A DNA stretch of 64,000 bases from Achromobacter sp. Bel (GCF_012928505.1 NZ_JABBJN010000026.1:1-64000); one strand, 5' to 3'. Numbered from the stretch's first letter, positions 42,893-52,485 are shown. Notes: generated by a model from the letters alone, not told the origin. Numbers and translations are program-made.

Positions 42893-44362
42893 TTAGCGCG
42901 GCGCGTTGAACGACTTGCCGGCCAGGCACACGTACTTGATTTCGAGGAACTCTTCGATGCCGTACTTCGAGCCTTCGCGGCCCACGCCCGATTCCTTGAT
43001 GCCGCCGAACGGGCCGACCTCGTTGGAGACCGCGCCGGTGTTGACCCCCACGATGCCGTACTCCAGCCCTTCCATCATGCGCCAGACGCGTTCCAGGTTG
43101 GCGGTGTAGAAATAGGCGGCCAGGCCGGAGGCGCTGTCGTTGGCGCGCGCCAGCACGGCGGCTTCGGAATCGAAGGTGCTGATGCCCACCACCGGGCCGA
43201 AGATCTCTTCGTGCGCCAATTCCATGGCATCCGTGATGCCCGTCAGCAGCGTCGGTTCATACAGCAGGGTGCCGGGTTGGCGCAGCTTGCCGCCCGCCAG
43301 CAGCGTGGCGCCGTGCGCGGTGGCGTCGGCCACCAGGCGCGACACCTTGTCGACCGCGCGCTGGTCGATCAGCGGGCCTTGCGTCACGCCGTCTTCCAGA
43401 CCGCCGCCCACCTTCATGCGGCGGATCTCGGCCAGCAGCCTGTCGTTGAACGCGTCTGCCACGCTGGCGTGCACATAGACGCGGTTGGCGCAGACGCAGG
43501 TCTGGCCGGCGTTGCGGAACTTGGACATCACCAGCCCCTGCACCGCCTCGTCCAGATCGGCGTCTTCGAACACGATGAACGGCGCGTTGCCGCCCAATTC
43601 CAGCGACAGCTTCTTGATGTTCGACGCGCTTTGCTGCATCAGCAGCCGCCCGGTCTGGGTCGAGCCGGTGAAAGTCAGCTTGCGAACCGTGGGGTTCTGC
43701 GTCAGTTCCGTGCCGATGGGGGCTGGGTCGCCGATGACCACGTTCAGCACGCCCGCCGGGATGCCCGCCTGCTCGCCCAGCCAGGCCAGCGCCAGCGCCG
43801 TGAACGGCGTCAGTTCAGAGGGCTTGAGCACGACGGTGCAGCCCGCGGCCAGCGCCGGGCTGACCTTGCGCGTGACCAGCGCCGACGGGAAATTCCACGC
43901 GATGATGGCCGCGCACACGCCGACCGGCTGACGGATGGCCAGCATGCGCTGGTCGCTGCGGGTGTGCGGCAACACGTCGCCATAGACGCGCTTGGCTTCC
44001 TCGGCAAACCACTCCACGAACGACAGCGCGTAGTTCAACTCGCCGCGGGCCTCGGCCAGCGGCTTGCCTTGCTCCAGCGTCAGCAGCAGGGCCAGGTCGT
44101 CGCTGTTGGCTTCGATCAGCGCATGCCAACGGCGCAGGATGGCCCCGCGTTCCTTGCCCGTCTTGGCTCGCCATGCGGGCAGCGCGGCATCGGCGGCCGC
44201 GATGGCACGCGCGGTTTCGGCCTGGCCCAGGTTCGGGACCGTGCCCAGGGGGCTGGCGTCAAAGGGGTTGCGCACCGTGATGGTGGCCCGGTTGTCGGCG
44301 TCGCACCAGGCGCCGCCGATGTACGCCTGCTGCCGCAGCAGCTGGCTATTCTGCAGATTCAT
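42893..44362 (-). CDS. aldehyde dehydrogenase, succinate-semialdehyde type
   Basis: A 489-residue NAD(P)-dependent aldehyde dehydrogenase, close to GabD in pattern. The catalytic Cys is C289 in GQTCVCANR and the base E255 in LELGGNAPFIVF; FTGSTQTGR binds the cofactor. I start at 44362 (MNLQNSQLLR) with GGAG nearby; an ATG at 44377 is possible. It is the first gene of the unit, divergent from the LysR at 44553, and would oxidise the aldehyde from the GMC enzyme to the acid. Confidence 0.9.
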   Translation of the reverse strand: MNLQNSQLLRQQAYIGGAWCDADNRATITVRNPFDASPLGTVPNLGQAETARAIAAADAALPAWRAKTGKERGAILRRWHALIEANSDDLALLLTLEQGKPLAEARGELNYALSFVEWFAEEAKRVYGDVLPHTRSDQRMLAIRQPVGVCAAIIAWNFPSALVTRKVSPALAAGCTVVLKPSELTPFTALALAWLGEQAGIPAGVLNVVIGDPAPIGTELTQNPTVRKLTFTGSTQTGRLLMQQSASNIKKLSLELGGNAPFIVFEDADLDEAVQGLVMSKFRNAGQTCVCANRVYVHASVADAFNDRLLAEIRRMKVGGGLEDGVTQGPLIDQRAVDKVSRLVADATAHGATLLAGGKLRQPGTLLYEPTLLTGITDAMELAHEEIFGPVVGISTFDSEAAVLARANDSASGLAAYFYTANLERVWRMMEGLEYGIVGVNTGAVSNEVGPFGGIKESGVGREGSKYGIEEFLEIKYVCLAGKSFNAPR

Positions 44363-44418
44363 TGCTTTGCGCTCCATCCATCCTTCTTGCGCCGTCCGCT
44401 CAAACAGGCAGGCCGGTC

Positions 44419-44463
44419 GCTATTTTTGGGGAGAATAGCAACGGGCTTGCCGTCCCCAATAGC
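44419..44463. promoter_or_regulatory. putative LysR operator between ALDH and LysR genes
   Basis: GCTATT-N9-AATAGC (44419-44439) is an exact inverted repeat. A third AATAGC lies at 44458-44463, and TTGGGGA (44426-44432) is complemented by TCCCCAA (44453-44459). These repeats fill the gap between the divergent genes and are typical of a LysR recognition and activation site. Confidence 0.5.
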
Positions 44464-44552
44464 AGTCATTAACGATGCCGCCATCGCCAAACGCGATGGC
44501 AAGCTTGTGGCTCGCTACAATGGCCGTTCCCTTGCCGCCTTCGCCTGCCGCC

Positions 44553-45443
44553 ATGCGTTTAGACCCCACTTCCCTCAAGCTTTTCATCAGCGTGGTCGAA
44601 CAGGGCACCATCGCGGCAGCGGCCGAACACGAACACATCGCCGCGGCCGCCATCAGCAAACGCATCAGCGAGCTGGAAGAGAACCTGAAGATCCGGCTGC
44701 TGATCCGCACCAACAAGGGCATCCGCCCCACCCCGGCCGGCATCGCGCTATCCACCATGGCGCGCCGCGCCCTGCACGAGCTGGACGAGATCGCCGTGCA
44801 GATGCGCGACTACTCGCGCGGCCTGCGCGGCTTCATCCGCGTCTACGCCAACATTTCCGCCATCACGCAGTTCCTGCCGCAAGACATCAAGCTGTTCCTG
44901 AACGACTACCCCAACGTGCAGGTGGACCTGGAAGAGAAGATCACGTCCACCATCATCAAGTCCGTGGCCGAGAACGCCGCGGACGTCGGCATCTTCTCCG
45001 GCGATGCGCCCGACGGCGACGTCGAGATCCACCCCTACCGCGAAGACACGTTGGCGCTGGTCGTGCCCGCCGACCACCCTTTGCGCGACAAGCCGGGCTT
45101 TTGCTTCGCCGACGCGCTGGAACACGACTTCATCGGCCTGCATCGCGGCAGCGCCATCAACCGCATCCTGTCCCATGCCGCCGACGACGAAAAGCGCGCC
45201 ATCCGGCTCAAGGTGCAGGTCACGGGCTTTGATGCGCTGTGCTTCATGGTGAACTCGGGACTCGGCATCGGTGTGTTGCCGCTGGACATCGCGCGCCGCT
45301 ACTCGGTCATGTTCGACTTGCGCATCATCCCGCTGGCCGAACCCTGGGCGCGCCGCAAGATCCAGATCTGCGTGCGGTCTTTCGATTCGCTTCCCACCGC
45401 CGCCAAGCTCTTCGTCAACCACCTGAGCCGCGGCCAGGCCTAG
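44553..45443 (+). CDS. LysR-family transcriptional regulator
   Basis: A 296-residue LysR regulator. The helix-turn-helix (SVVEQGTIAAAAEHEHIAAAAISKRISELE) and the effector domain (VYANISAITQFLPQDIKLFL onward) are standard. I begin at the ATG 44553 (MRLDPTSLKLF); upstream frames would add a leader with no family match. It is divergent from the aldehyde dehydrogenase and is the likely activator of the ALDH-GMC-Liv-CoA-transferase-lyase unit. It belongs to a different LysR branch from those at 2099 and 28041. Confidence 0.87.
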   Translation: MRLDPTSLKLFISVVEQGTIAAAAEHEHIAAAAISKRISELEENLKIRLLIRTNKGIRPTPAGIALSTMARRALHELDEIAVQMRDYSRGLRGFIRVYANISAITQFLPQDIKLFLNDYPNVQVDLEEKITSTIIKSVAENAADVGIFSGDAPDGDVEIHPYREDTLALVVPADHPLRDKPGFCFADALEHDFIGLHRGSAINRILSHAADDEKRAIRLKVQVTGFDALCFMVNSGLGIGVLPLDIARRYSVMFDLRIIPLAEPWARRKIQICVRSFDSLPTAAKLFVNHLSRGQA

Positions 45444-45462
45444 AGCCTGGCCGCGCGCCCGC

Positions 45463-46659
45463 TTACTGCTTCAGGTCTTCGGGCTTGATGGCCTGCGTGA
45501 CGGCGTCGTCCACCGACACCACCTTGCCGTCGATCCAGCGCACCAGCCGGAAGTCCTTGTACGACAGCGCCTCGTGGTTGGCCTTGGTGAACGCGGGCGC
45601 ATAGCGCTTGATCACGCCGTCCACCGGACCCAGGTTCTCCAGCGCCTGCTGGACCTTTTCGCCATCGGTGGATTTGGCCTGCGTCATGGCCGCCGCCAGG
45701 ATCTTCACCGAGTCATATGCGTGCGCGGCGAACACGTAGGTGGGCAGCTTGCCCTCCTTCTTCATGATGGTGTCGTACAGCGCCTTGGACTGCGGCGTGG
45801 AGTCCTGCGTGATGGACGCCGAGAAGATCATTTTCTTGGCCAGCTCCGGGCCCGCGATGCGCAGGAACGGGGGGCTGAGGTTGGACCAGGAACCCAGCGT
45901 GGTCGGGTAGTAGCCGATCTTCTCCTGGCTGCGCATCAGATGGCCGTTGGAATCCGCCAGCGCGTAGACGATCAGCGTGTCGGCGCCCGACGCCTTGATC
46001 TTGTTCAGTTGCGAGCTCATGTCCGTATCTTTCGGACCGAACTTCTCGTTGGCCACCGGCGTGATGCCGTGCAACTGCAACACGGCGGCCGCGTCCTTGG
46101 CGCCCTGCTGCCCGTAGCCGGTCGTGTCGGCGATGATGGCGACTTTCTTGTTCTTTGTCGCGCGCGCCGCGTAGGCCGCCAACAGCGTGATCTGGTCCAG
46201 GTCCCGCATCGACACGCGGAAGATGTAGTTGGCCGGTTCCTTGCTGTAGCGGTTGGTGATCTCGGTGGCGGTCGCCGACGGCGAGATGGTCGGGATCTTC
46301 TTTTGCTGCACGATGTGCAGCCACGCCAGCATGTTGCCGGAGTTCACGCCGCCCAGCATCGCGACGACCTTCTCGTTGTCCACCAGTTCGTTGGCATTCT
46401 GAATGGACTTGGGTGGCGATCCCACGTCATCGCGGGGCACGATGACGATCTTCTTGCCCAGCACGCCGCCCGCGGCATTGATCTCTTCGGCGGCCTGCCG
46501 CGCGCCGGACAGCGCCGACACGCCAAAGTCGGCCGAGCCGCTGGCGGACATGTCGCTGTTGTATCCGATCTTGATTTCGTTTTGCGCCCAGGCGCCCTGC
46601 GCGGCCATTGCCAAGGCGGCAGCCAACGCAAGGCGCGTCAGCGGATTCTGCTTGTTCAT
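45463..46659 (-). CDS. LivK-type periplasmic binding protein, second copy
   Basis: A 398-residue binding protein, closely paralogous to the one at 39994 along its full length (for example GVNSGNMLAWLHIVQQKKIP, then TDMSSQLNKIKASGADTLIV). The signal ends near AWA-QNEIKIGYNSDMSA. It has no permease or ATPase beside it, so it probably uses the Liv system at 36496-39911 with a related ligand. It is convergent with the LysR gene, 19 bases apart. Confidence 0.9.
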   Translation of the reverse strand: MNKQNPLTRLALAAALAMAAQGAWAQNEIKIGYNSDMSASGSADFGVSALSGARQAAEEINAAGGVLGKKIVIVPRDDVGSPPKSIQNANELVDNEKVVAMLGGVNSGNMLAWLHIVQQKKIPTISPSATATEITNRYSKEPANYIFRVSMRDLDQITLLAAYAARATKNKKVAIIADTTGYGQQGAKDAAAVLQLHGITPVANEKFGPKDTDMSSQLNKIKASGADTLIVYALADSNGHLMRSQEKIGYYPTTLGSWSNLSPPFLRIAGPELAKKMIFSASITQDSTPQSKALYDTIMKKEGKLPTYVFAAHAYDSVKILAAAMTQAKSTDGEKVQQALENLGPVDGVIKRYAPAFTKANHEALSYKDFRLVRWIDGKVVSVDDAVTQAIKPEDLKQ

Positions 46660-46782
46660 TGCTTTGTCTCCAGACTTTATGTAATGGTGCTTCGACTTAC
46701 CGCCGCCATCGGTCTGTACGCCGTTCGCGGTCCACCCTGCGCGCTGCTGATGTGGACACTGCCAACCTTCCCACTCAACACG

Positions 46783-48024
46783 CTAGAGAATCAATTCGAT
46801 GGGATGCTCCAGGAAATGCCGGACTTCCTTCAGGAACCGTGCGCCCAGCGCGCCGTCCACGACGCGATGATCAGCGGACAGCGTCAGGCTCATCACGTGG
46901 CCGATGGCCAGCGTGTCCCCATCCACCACCGGTTGGCGCATCACGGCGCCGGCGGCCAGGATGGCTGACTGCGGCGGATTGATGATCGCCGCGAACGACT
47001 TCACGCCATGCATGCCCAGGTTCGATACGGTCAGGCTGCCGCCTTCGTATTGGTCGGGCCGCAGCCGGCCGCTGCGTGCCTGGTCCGCCAACTGCCGGAC
47101 CTGCGCCGAGAGTTCGCGCAGCCCCATGCGGCCGGCATCGCGCAGGATCGGCGTGATCAGGCCCGTCTCCAGCGCCACCGCGACGCTCAGGTCGACCTGC
47201 TCCTGACGCAGCACGCCCCCGTCGGTCCATTGCGCGTTGATCTCGGGCACGCGCGCCACGGCGCGGGCGACTGCCAGCAGCAACAGGTCATTCAGCGAAT
47301 AGCGAACGGGATCGGGGCTGGCCTGCGCTCGGTCGTTCAATGATTCCCGCGCTGCCATCATCGCGTCCATGCGACAGTCCACGGTCAGGTAGAAATGGGG
47401 AATCTGCTGCTTGGACTGCGTCAGGCGGCGCGCGATCGTGGCGCGCATCGGGGTGTGCGGAGTCAGCGTGCCTTGGCCTGGAGCGGGCATCTTGGCTGCC
47501 GGCCTGGCATCCGCCGCTGGACGATCCTGCGCGGCCTGTTCGATGTCCACGCGCACGATCCGTCCGTTCGGACCGCTGCCGGTCAGGGCATGCAGGTCCA
47601 CGTCCATGATGCGGGCCAGCCGGCGCGCCGAGGGGCTGGCGAAGAGCCGGTGCGCCGGCGGTACGACGGCGGCCGTGGACGGCGCAAGGGCTGCCGCCGG
47701 TTTCGCCGCCGGCGGCGCCGGCATGGCCAGCACGGGCGCGGCCGGTTCAGCAATGGGGGCAGGCGCCTCGCGAGGCGCGCCCTGCTCTGCCAGCAAGGTC
47801 GCGATCACGTCGCCCACCGGCACCGCGGTGTCTCCCGCTTCGACATGGATGCGGTCAAGCACGCCGCTGTCCACGGCCTCCAGCTCAATGACCGCCTTGT
47901 CCGTTTCGATCTCGGCCAGGATATCGCCCACCTTGACGGGGTCGCCGGACTGCTTCAACCACTGGAGAATCCTGCCCTCTGTCGTACCCGCGCCGATGGC
48001 GGGCATCACGACTTCGATATCCAT
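46783..48024 (-). CDS. dihydrolipoamide acyltransferase (E2)
   Basis: A 413-residue E2 of a 2-oxoacid or acetoin dehydrogenase complex. One lipoyl domain (residues 1-75) has the lipoyl-lysine K43 in ETDKAVIELEA. A Pro/Ala linker leads to the subunit-binding domain (FASPSARRLARIMDVDLHAL). The catalytic domain ends in DHRVVDGALG with H386 and D390. It is the last gene of the unit that includes the fused E1; no E3 (lipoamide dehydrogenase) gene lies in the window, so the E3 must be shared. Confidence 0.92.
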   Translation of the reverse strand: MDIEVVMPAIGAGTTEGRILQWLKQSGDPVKVGDILAEIETDKAVIELEAVDSGVLDRIHVEAGDTAVPVGDVIATLLAEQGAPREAPAPIAEPAAPVLAMPAPPAAKPAAALAPSTAAVVPPAHRLFASPSARRLARIMDVDLHALTGSGPNGRIVRVDIEQAAQDRPAADARPAAKMPAPGQGTLTPHTPMRATIARRLTQSKQQIPHFYLTVDCRMDAMMAARESLNDRAQASPDPVRYSLNDLLLLAVARAVARVPEINAQWTDGGVLRQEQVDLSVAVALETGLITPILRDAGRMGLRELSAQVRQLADQARSGRLRPDQYEGGSLTVSNLGMHGVKSFAAIINPPQSAILAAGAVMRQPVVDGDTLAIGHVMSLTLSADHRVVDGALGARFLKEVRHFLEHPIELIL

Positions 48025-48036
48025 GTCTTACTCGCT

Positions 48037-48738
48037 TCAGGTGATGGCCAAATTGCCCGTCTTCTCGATATAAGCTGCCGCATCGGAAATGTCCGCCACC
48101 ACCGCGTCGCGCGCGCCCTCGGCGTCGCGTCGCCGCAGCGCCGCCAGCAGCGCGTCGTGGTGACTGAACGATTCCCAGCTTTCCGACTTGCGGTCCTTGC
48201 TGCTCATGCTGAGCGAGAACAGGGGCGCGATCTGCAGCCAGATGTTCTCGATCATCGTGACCAGCAGCGGCATTGCCGCCGCTTCGTACAGCGTGAAATG
48301 CAGGTTCCGGTTCGCTTCGATCGTCTTCAAGGTGTCGATCTTGCGCTGGTGCCCCAGCTTGTCGAACTCGTGGGCATGGCGCTCGATGCGCGCCACGGTC
48401 TCGTCACTGATCACTTTGACGGCTTCGGCCGCGGCAAAGCCTTCCAGACAGCACCGGATGCGCACGATCTCGCGGAACTTCGGCAGGCTGGGTTTCGGCA
48501 CGCGCAGGCCGCGGCTGGGCAGCATTTCCAGCGCGCCTTCGGCCACCAGCTTGTTCACGGCTTCGCGCACCGGCATCGGGCTGGTGTTCAAGGCGGCGGC
48601 CAGGCCGCGCAAGGTGATCTTTTCGCCGGGCGGCACCGCGCCGCTCATCAGGAGCTGCCGCGTCTGCTGATAGATCTGATCCGCGACGGTCACGCGTTCC
48701 TGCTTGTCGAGCAGGCCTTCCAGGATGCTGTTGTCCAT
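48037..48738 (-). CDS. GntR-family regulator, FCD type
   Basis: A 233-residue regulator. The winged helix (GLAAALNTSPMPVREAVNKLVAEGALEML) is GntR type and the C-terminal helical domain with FHLTLY-like and DH motifs (RNLHFTLYEAA, HHDALLAALRRRD) is the FCD effector domain. It sits inside the E1/E2 unit, 12 bases from E2 and 10 from the SDR. The 20-bp palindrome at 52534 upstream of the unit has the form bound by FCD regulators, so it probably represses its own operon. Confidence 0.88.
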   Translation of the reverse strand: MDNSILEGLLDKQERVTVADQIYQQTRQLLMSGAVPPGEKITLRGLAAALNTSPMPVREAVNKLVAEGALEMLPSRGLRVPKPSLPKFREIVRIRCCLEGFAAAEAVKVISDETVARIERHAHEFDKLGHQRKIDTLKTIEANRNLHFTLYEAAAMPLLVTMIENIWLQIAPLFSLSMSSKDRKSESWESFSHHDALLAALRRRDAEGARDAVVADISDAAAYIEKTGNLAIT

Positions 48739-48748
48739 GTTCTCGCGC

Positions 48749-49471
48749 CTAATTCATGTAGACGCCACCGTTTACATCCAGCGTGGCGCCGCAAATGTAG
48801 CTTGCGCCATCCGAACATAAAAAGGCGATGGGCAAGGCGATCTCGCGGGGCTGGGCCATGCGTCGCAGGGGAATTCTATTCGCATCCAGGTCCGCGCCCC
48901 GCACCATGGTGGTGGCAGTCGCACCCGGCGCCACGCTGTTGACGGTGATGCCCGACTCCGCGCCCTTGCGCGCCAGCCATTTCACGAAAGCGTGTGTCCC
49001 GCCCTTGGCCGCCACATAGTGGGGGCTGGCCGCCAGGCCGCCCATGCGCGCCGCCACTGACGACACCAGCACCATGCGGCCGCTGCCCTGCGCCGCCATC
49101 TTGGCCAGCGCCGCGCGGGTCAGGTGCATGACGCCAAGCAAGTTGATGTCGATGACCTGCCGGAACACGTCGTCCCAGCCGTCGGCGTTCCAGTCATCCC
49201 AGGGGCAATAGCCCGCGTTGGCTACCAGCGCGTCCAGCCGCTCGAGGCGTTGGACGGCGGCTTCCGCCGCGACGCGATCGGTCACGTCGAACGCGATCGC
49301 CTGTGCCGCCGATCCCTGCCCGCGTAGTTCAGCGGCCAGCGCCTCGGGCGCCTCGCGGTCGGCCAGCACCAGCGCGGCGCCCTGCTCGGCGCAGACGCGG
49401 GCGGTTTCGCCGCCGATGCCACCGGCCGCGCCCGTGATCAGGATGGTTTTTCCTTCAAGCGCGCAAGGCAT
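48749..49471 (-). CDS. short-chain dehydrogenase/reductase
   Basis: A 240-residue SDR. TGAAGGIG is the cofactor motif, NAG follows, the catalytic Ser is in VSSVAARMGG and the Tyr-x3-Lys is YVAAK. The start overlaps the end of the E1 gene by 17 bases, so it is translated with it. Such enzymes could interconvert a diol or hydroxyketone with the substrate of the E1 enzyme. Confidence 0.85.
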   Translation of the reverse strand: MPCALEGKTILITGAAGGIGGETARVCAEQGAALVLADREAPEALAAELRGQGSAAQAIAFDVTDRVAAEAAVQRLERLDALVANAGYCPWDDWNADGWDDVFRQVIDINLLGVMHLTRAALAKMAAQGSGRMVLVSSVAARMGGLAASPHYVAAKGGTHAFVKWLARKGAESGITVNSVAPGATATTMVRGADLDANRIPLRRMAQPREIALPIAFLCSDGASYICGATLDVNGGVYMN

Positions 49472-51665
49472 GGACGTTTCCTGGGTTGTGTTTGTCCAGC
49501 GCGCTGTCGCGCAGCATGCCGGCGATCAGGGCGCGCAGGTCGTCTTCGCCTGCCAGCGCCGCGCGTTCCAGCGCCTGCGACACCGTGGGCGGCGCCCAGC
49601 GGCCCGTGACGCGTTGCACCGGCTGGTCCAGATAATCGAAATAGCGGCGCTGGATCTCGTCGGCGATCAACGCACCCAGGCTGGCGCCGCGCGTGGTCTG
49701 TTCGACGATCGCCACGCGGCCCGTCTTCATGACCGAACGCCCGATGGTGTCGTAGTCGATATCGCGCTGCGACAGGGTGCGCAGGTCGATGATGTCGGCG
49801 CGAACGCCGGTTTCCTCTACGATCTGCCGGCAGCGTTCCACCATGCTGAGCGTGGCCAGCAGCGTGATCTGGTCGCCTTCCTGCACGCGCTTGGCGCGGC
49901 CGATGGGAATGCAGTAGTCCAGGGTCTTCGGCACCAGCGTCTTGCGCTTGTGCAGTTCCTGGGGTTCGATCACCAGCACCGGGTCCTGGCAGCGCAGCGC
50001 GGAATTCATCAGGCCCACATAGTCGAACGCGTTGGACGGCGCCACGATATGCCAGCCCGGAAACAGCGCGAACACACCGGCCGGATCCATCGAATGCTGC
50101 GAACCGTAGCCCTCCGCGCCCGGGATGCGCGTGCGCAGCACCAGCGGCACGTTGGCCGTGCCGTTGAACAGGTGGCGGATCTTGCCCGCCTGGTTCAGCA
50201 GCTGGTCGCCCGCCACCAGGAAGAAATCGCTGTACATGAGTTCGACCACGGGCCGCAGCCCCGACAGCGCCGCGCCCGTGGCCAGGCCGCAGAAGCCGTT
50301 CTCGGTAATCGGGGTGTTGACCAGCCTGCCCGCGTAGGTGTCCGTCAGGCCACGCGTGGCGCCAACCGTGCCGCCGCCCATGTTGGCGACGTCTTCGCCG
50401 AACACGTGGATGCGCTCGTCCTCGGCCATGCGCGCGCCCATGGTGCGCGACACGGCCTCGATGTAGGACAGGCTTTCCATATCGTCCGCATCGAAGTCCT
50501 CGGCCTCCGCAAAGCGCGCGCCGTCGAATTCATGCATGTCGCTGGTCAGGTGATCGTCCACGCTTGCGGCGGCCGGCCAGAGGTCTGCGCGGATGCGGGC
50601 GGCTGAGCCCGCGCCTTCCACGCAGGATGCCGCGGCCGCCTCTACCGCGTCGGTAACGGTGGCATCGATGGCGGTCAACGCGTCGGCGTCCAGGATGCCG
50701 CGCGCGGTCAGTTCGCGCTGCAGGAACAGCCAGGGGTCGCGCGCCTTCCAGGCGTTTTCCTCGTCGCGCGTGCGGTAGCCGAAAGCGCTGCCGGGAATCG
50801 ACGAGCTCTGATGGTAGTAGCGGTAGACCTCGGCCAGGATGAAGGCCGGCCGCCCTTCGCGTTCGATATGCGCCTGCGCCCAGCGCGTGGCCAGCCAGAC
50901 GGCGAACGGGTTCATCCCGTCCACCTTGACGGCCGCAATGCCGTGCGCCTGCGGACGCGTCAGCAGTTCGGTCTGGAACGTGGACTGCTCCACGCTCATC
51001 GACACCGCGTACTTGTTGTTCTCCAGAAAGAAAATCATGGGCAGGCCATACAGCGCCGCCAGGTTCATGGCTTCGTGCGTTGCCCCCTGATGCACCGCGC
51101 CGTCGCCGAAAAACGTGACCATCAGCTTGCCCGATCCGCGCTGCTTTTCCGCGAACGCGTGGCCGCAGGCAATGGGAATGCCGCCGGCGACGATGGCATT
51201 GGTGCCCATGATGCCCAAGTCGGCGCGACGCAGGTGCATGGAACCGCCACGCCCGCCCGTCCAGCCGTCCTTCAAGCCCAGGATCTCGTGCATCAGGCCC
51301 TGTATTTCCTGGCGCATGCGCGGGGTGAGCCCGGTGGCTACCGGGTCGAAGGCATCGTCATACAGCGCGTTGACCGCCTTGGCGACGCATTGGTGGTGCG
51401 CGCGGTGCGTGCCGTTCATCAGCGTATCGACAGGCAGCGCCGCGATGCAACCCGCCGCGCCGCCTTCTTGGCCAATGCTGGAATGCGCCGGCCCGTGCAC
51501 CAGGTTCAACTTGTCCAGTTGCAGGATCTTTTCCTCGAAGCGGCGCGCCGCCAGGAACAAGGTCGTCATCCGCATGGCCTCGGCGCGTGTCAGCTGCGCC
51601 CAATCGCTGTCTTGCACCCCCAGCGTGCGCGCCTCTGTCGTCTGTCCGATGTCCTCGAAAAGCAT
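49455..51665 (-). CDS. fused alpha-beta thiamin-dependent dehydrogenase E1
   Basis: A 736-residue fusion of the E1 alpha and beta subunits. The alpha half (about 1-345) has the TPP-binding motif starting GDG at 187-189 and ending NN at 216-217. The beta half starts near LSYIEAVSRTMGARMAEDERIHVFGEDVANMGG. It decarboxylates or cleaves a 2-oxo compound and passes the acyl group to the E2 at 46783. Pyruvate, branched 2-oxoacids and acetoin are possible substrates. The two flanking SDRs and GntR control favour a catabolic acetoin-like role (inference). Confidence 0.9.
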   Translation of the reverse strand: MLFEDIGQTTEARTLGVQDSDWAQLTRAEAMRMTTLFLAARRFEEKILQLDKLNLVHGPAHSSIGQEGGAAGCIAALPVDTLMNGTHRAHHQCVAKAVNALYDDAFDPVATGLTPRMRQEIQGLMHEILGLKDGWTGGRGGSMHLRRADLGIMGTNAIVAGGIPIACGHAFAEKQRGSGKLMVTFFGDGAVHQGATHEAMNLAALYGLPMIFFLENNKYAVSMSVEQSTFQTELLTRPQAHGIAAVKVDGMNPFAVWLATRWAQAHIEREGRPAFILAEVYRYYHQSSSIPGSAFGYRTRDEENAWKARDPWLFLQRELTARGILDADALTAIDATVTDAVEAAAASCVEGAGSAARIRADLWPAAASVDDHLTSDMHEFDGARFAEAEDFDADDMESLSYIEAVSRTMGARMAEDERIHVFGEDVANMGGGTVGATRGLTDTYAGRLVNTPITENGFCGLATGAALSGLRPVVELMYSDFFLVAGDQLLNQAGKIRHLFNGTANVPLVLRTRIPGAEGYGSQHSMDPAGVFALFPGWHIVAPSNAFDYVGLMNSALRCQDPVLVIEPQELHKRKTLVPKTLDYCIPIGRAKRVQEGDQITLLATLSMVERCRQIVEETGVRADIIDLRTLSQRDIDYDTIGRSVMKTGRVAIVEQTTRGASLGALIADEIQRRYFDYLDQPVQRVTGRWAPPTVSQALERAALAGEDDLRALIAGMLRDSALDKHNPGNVHALRA

Positions 51666-51714
51666 GTCGTCTCCTTGTGCGGAGCCGGCCTCTGGCGGGC
51701 CGGCTGCCCGCCGT

Positions 51715-52485
51715 TCAGATATGCGCGGTCACGCCGCCGTCCACCACCAGGCTGGCGCCCGTGACGAAGTCCGACGCAGCGCTGGCCAGGAACAGGGTTG
51801 CGCCGACCAGGTCTTCGGGTTCGCCCCAACGGGCCAGCGGCGTGGTGGCGACCACCCGTTCGGCATGGCCCGGGATATCCACCCGCGCCTGCCGCGACAG
51901 CGCCGTGTCGATCCAGCCCGGCTGGATCACGTTCACGGTGATGCCGTCCGCGGCCCAGGCGCACGCCAGCGAACGCGTCAGCTGCAGCACGCCGCCCTTG
52001 CTGGCGGAATAGGCCGCCGTCACGGCGTTGGAGGCCAAGGCCAGAATCGAGCCGATATTGATGATCTTGCCCTTGCCGCGCAGGCTCATTGGCGCATGCA
52101 CGGCCTGGCACATGTTGAACGTGCCCTTGAGGTTGACGTCCACGATGCGGTCCCACACGTCTTCGGCATACAACTCAGGCCGCATCCGCGTGTTGACGCC
52201 GGCGCAGTTGACCAGCACGTCCACGCCGCCGTAACGCGCCACCACGTCCGCCACCGCGTCTGCGCAAGCCTCACGGTTTTCCACGCTGAGCGCGATGGCT
52301 CCGGTCTTCACGCCGGATTCGCGCAGCTCGGACGCCAGCGCGTCCAGCCTTTCCCCCGCCAGGTCGGCCAGCACCAGCGTCGCGCCGCCCTGGCCAAAGG
52401 CCCGGCTGAGCGCTGCGCCGATGCCGCCCGCGGCACCGGTAATCAAAACAATCTTGTCTCGGACACTGAATAGTTGTTGGGTCAT
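51715..52485 (-). CDS. short-chain dehydrogenase/reductase
   Basis: A 256-residue SDR with TGAAGGIG (cofactor), NCAG in place of NNAG, a catalytic Ser in INIGSILALASN and Tyr-x3-Lys in YSASK. It is the first gene of the E1/E2 unit, 49 bases before the E1 gene, and directly behind the palindrome at 52534. It probably acts on a hydroxy-acid, diol or sugar that feeds the E1. Confidence 0.86.
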   Translation of the reverse strand: MTQQLFSVRDKIVLITGAAGGIGAALSRAFGQGGATLVLADLAGERLDALASELRESGVKTGAIALSVENREACADAVADVVARYGGVDVLVNCAGVNTRMRPELYAEDVWDRIVDVNLKGTFNMCQAVHAPMSLRGKGKIINIGSILALASNAVTAAYSASKGGVLQLTRSLACAWAADGITVNVIQPGWIDTALSRQARVDIPGHAERVVATTPLARWGEPEDLVGATLFLASAASDFVTGASLVVDGGVTAHI

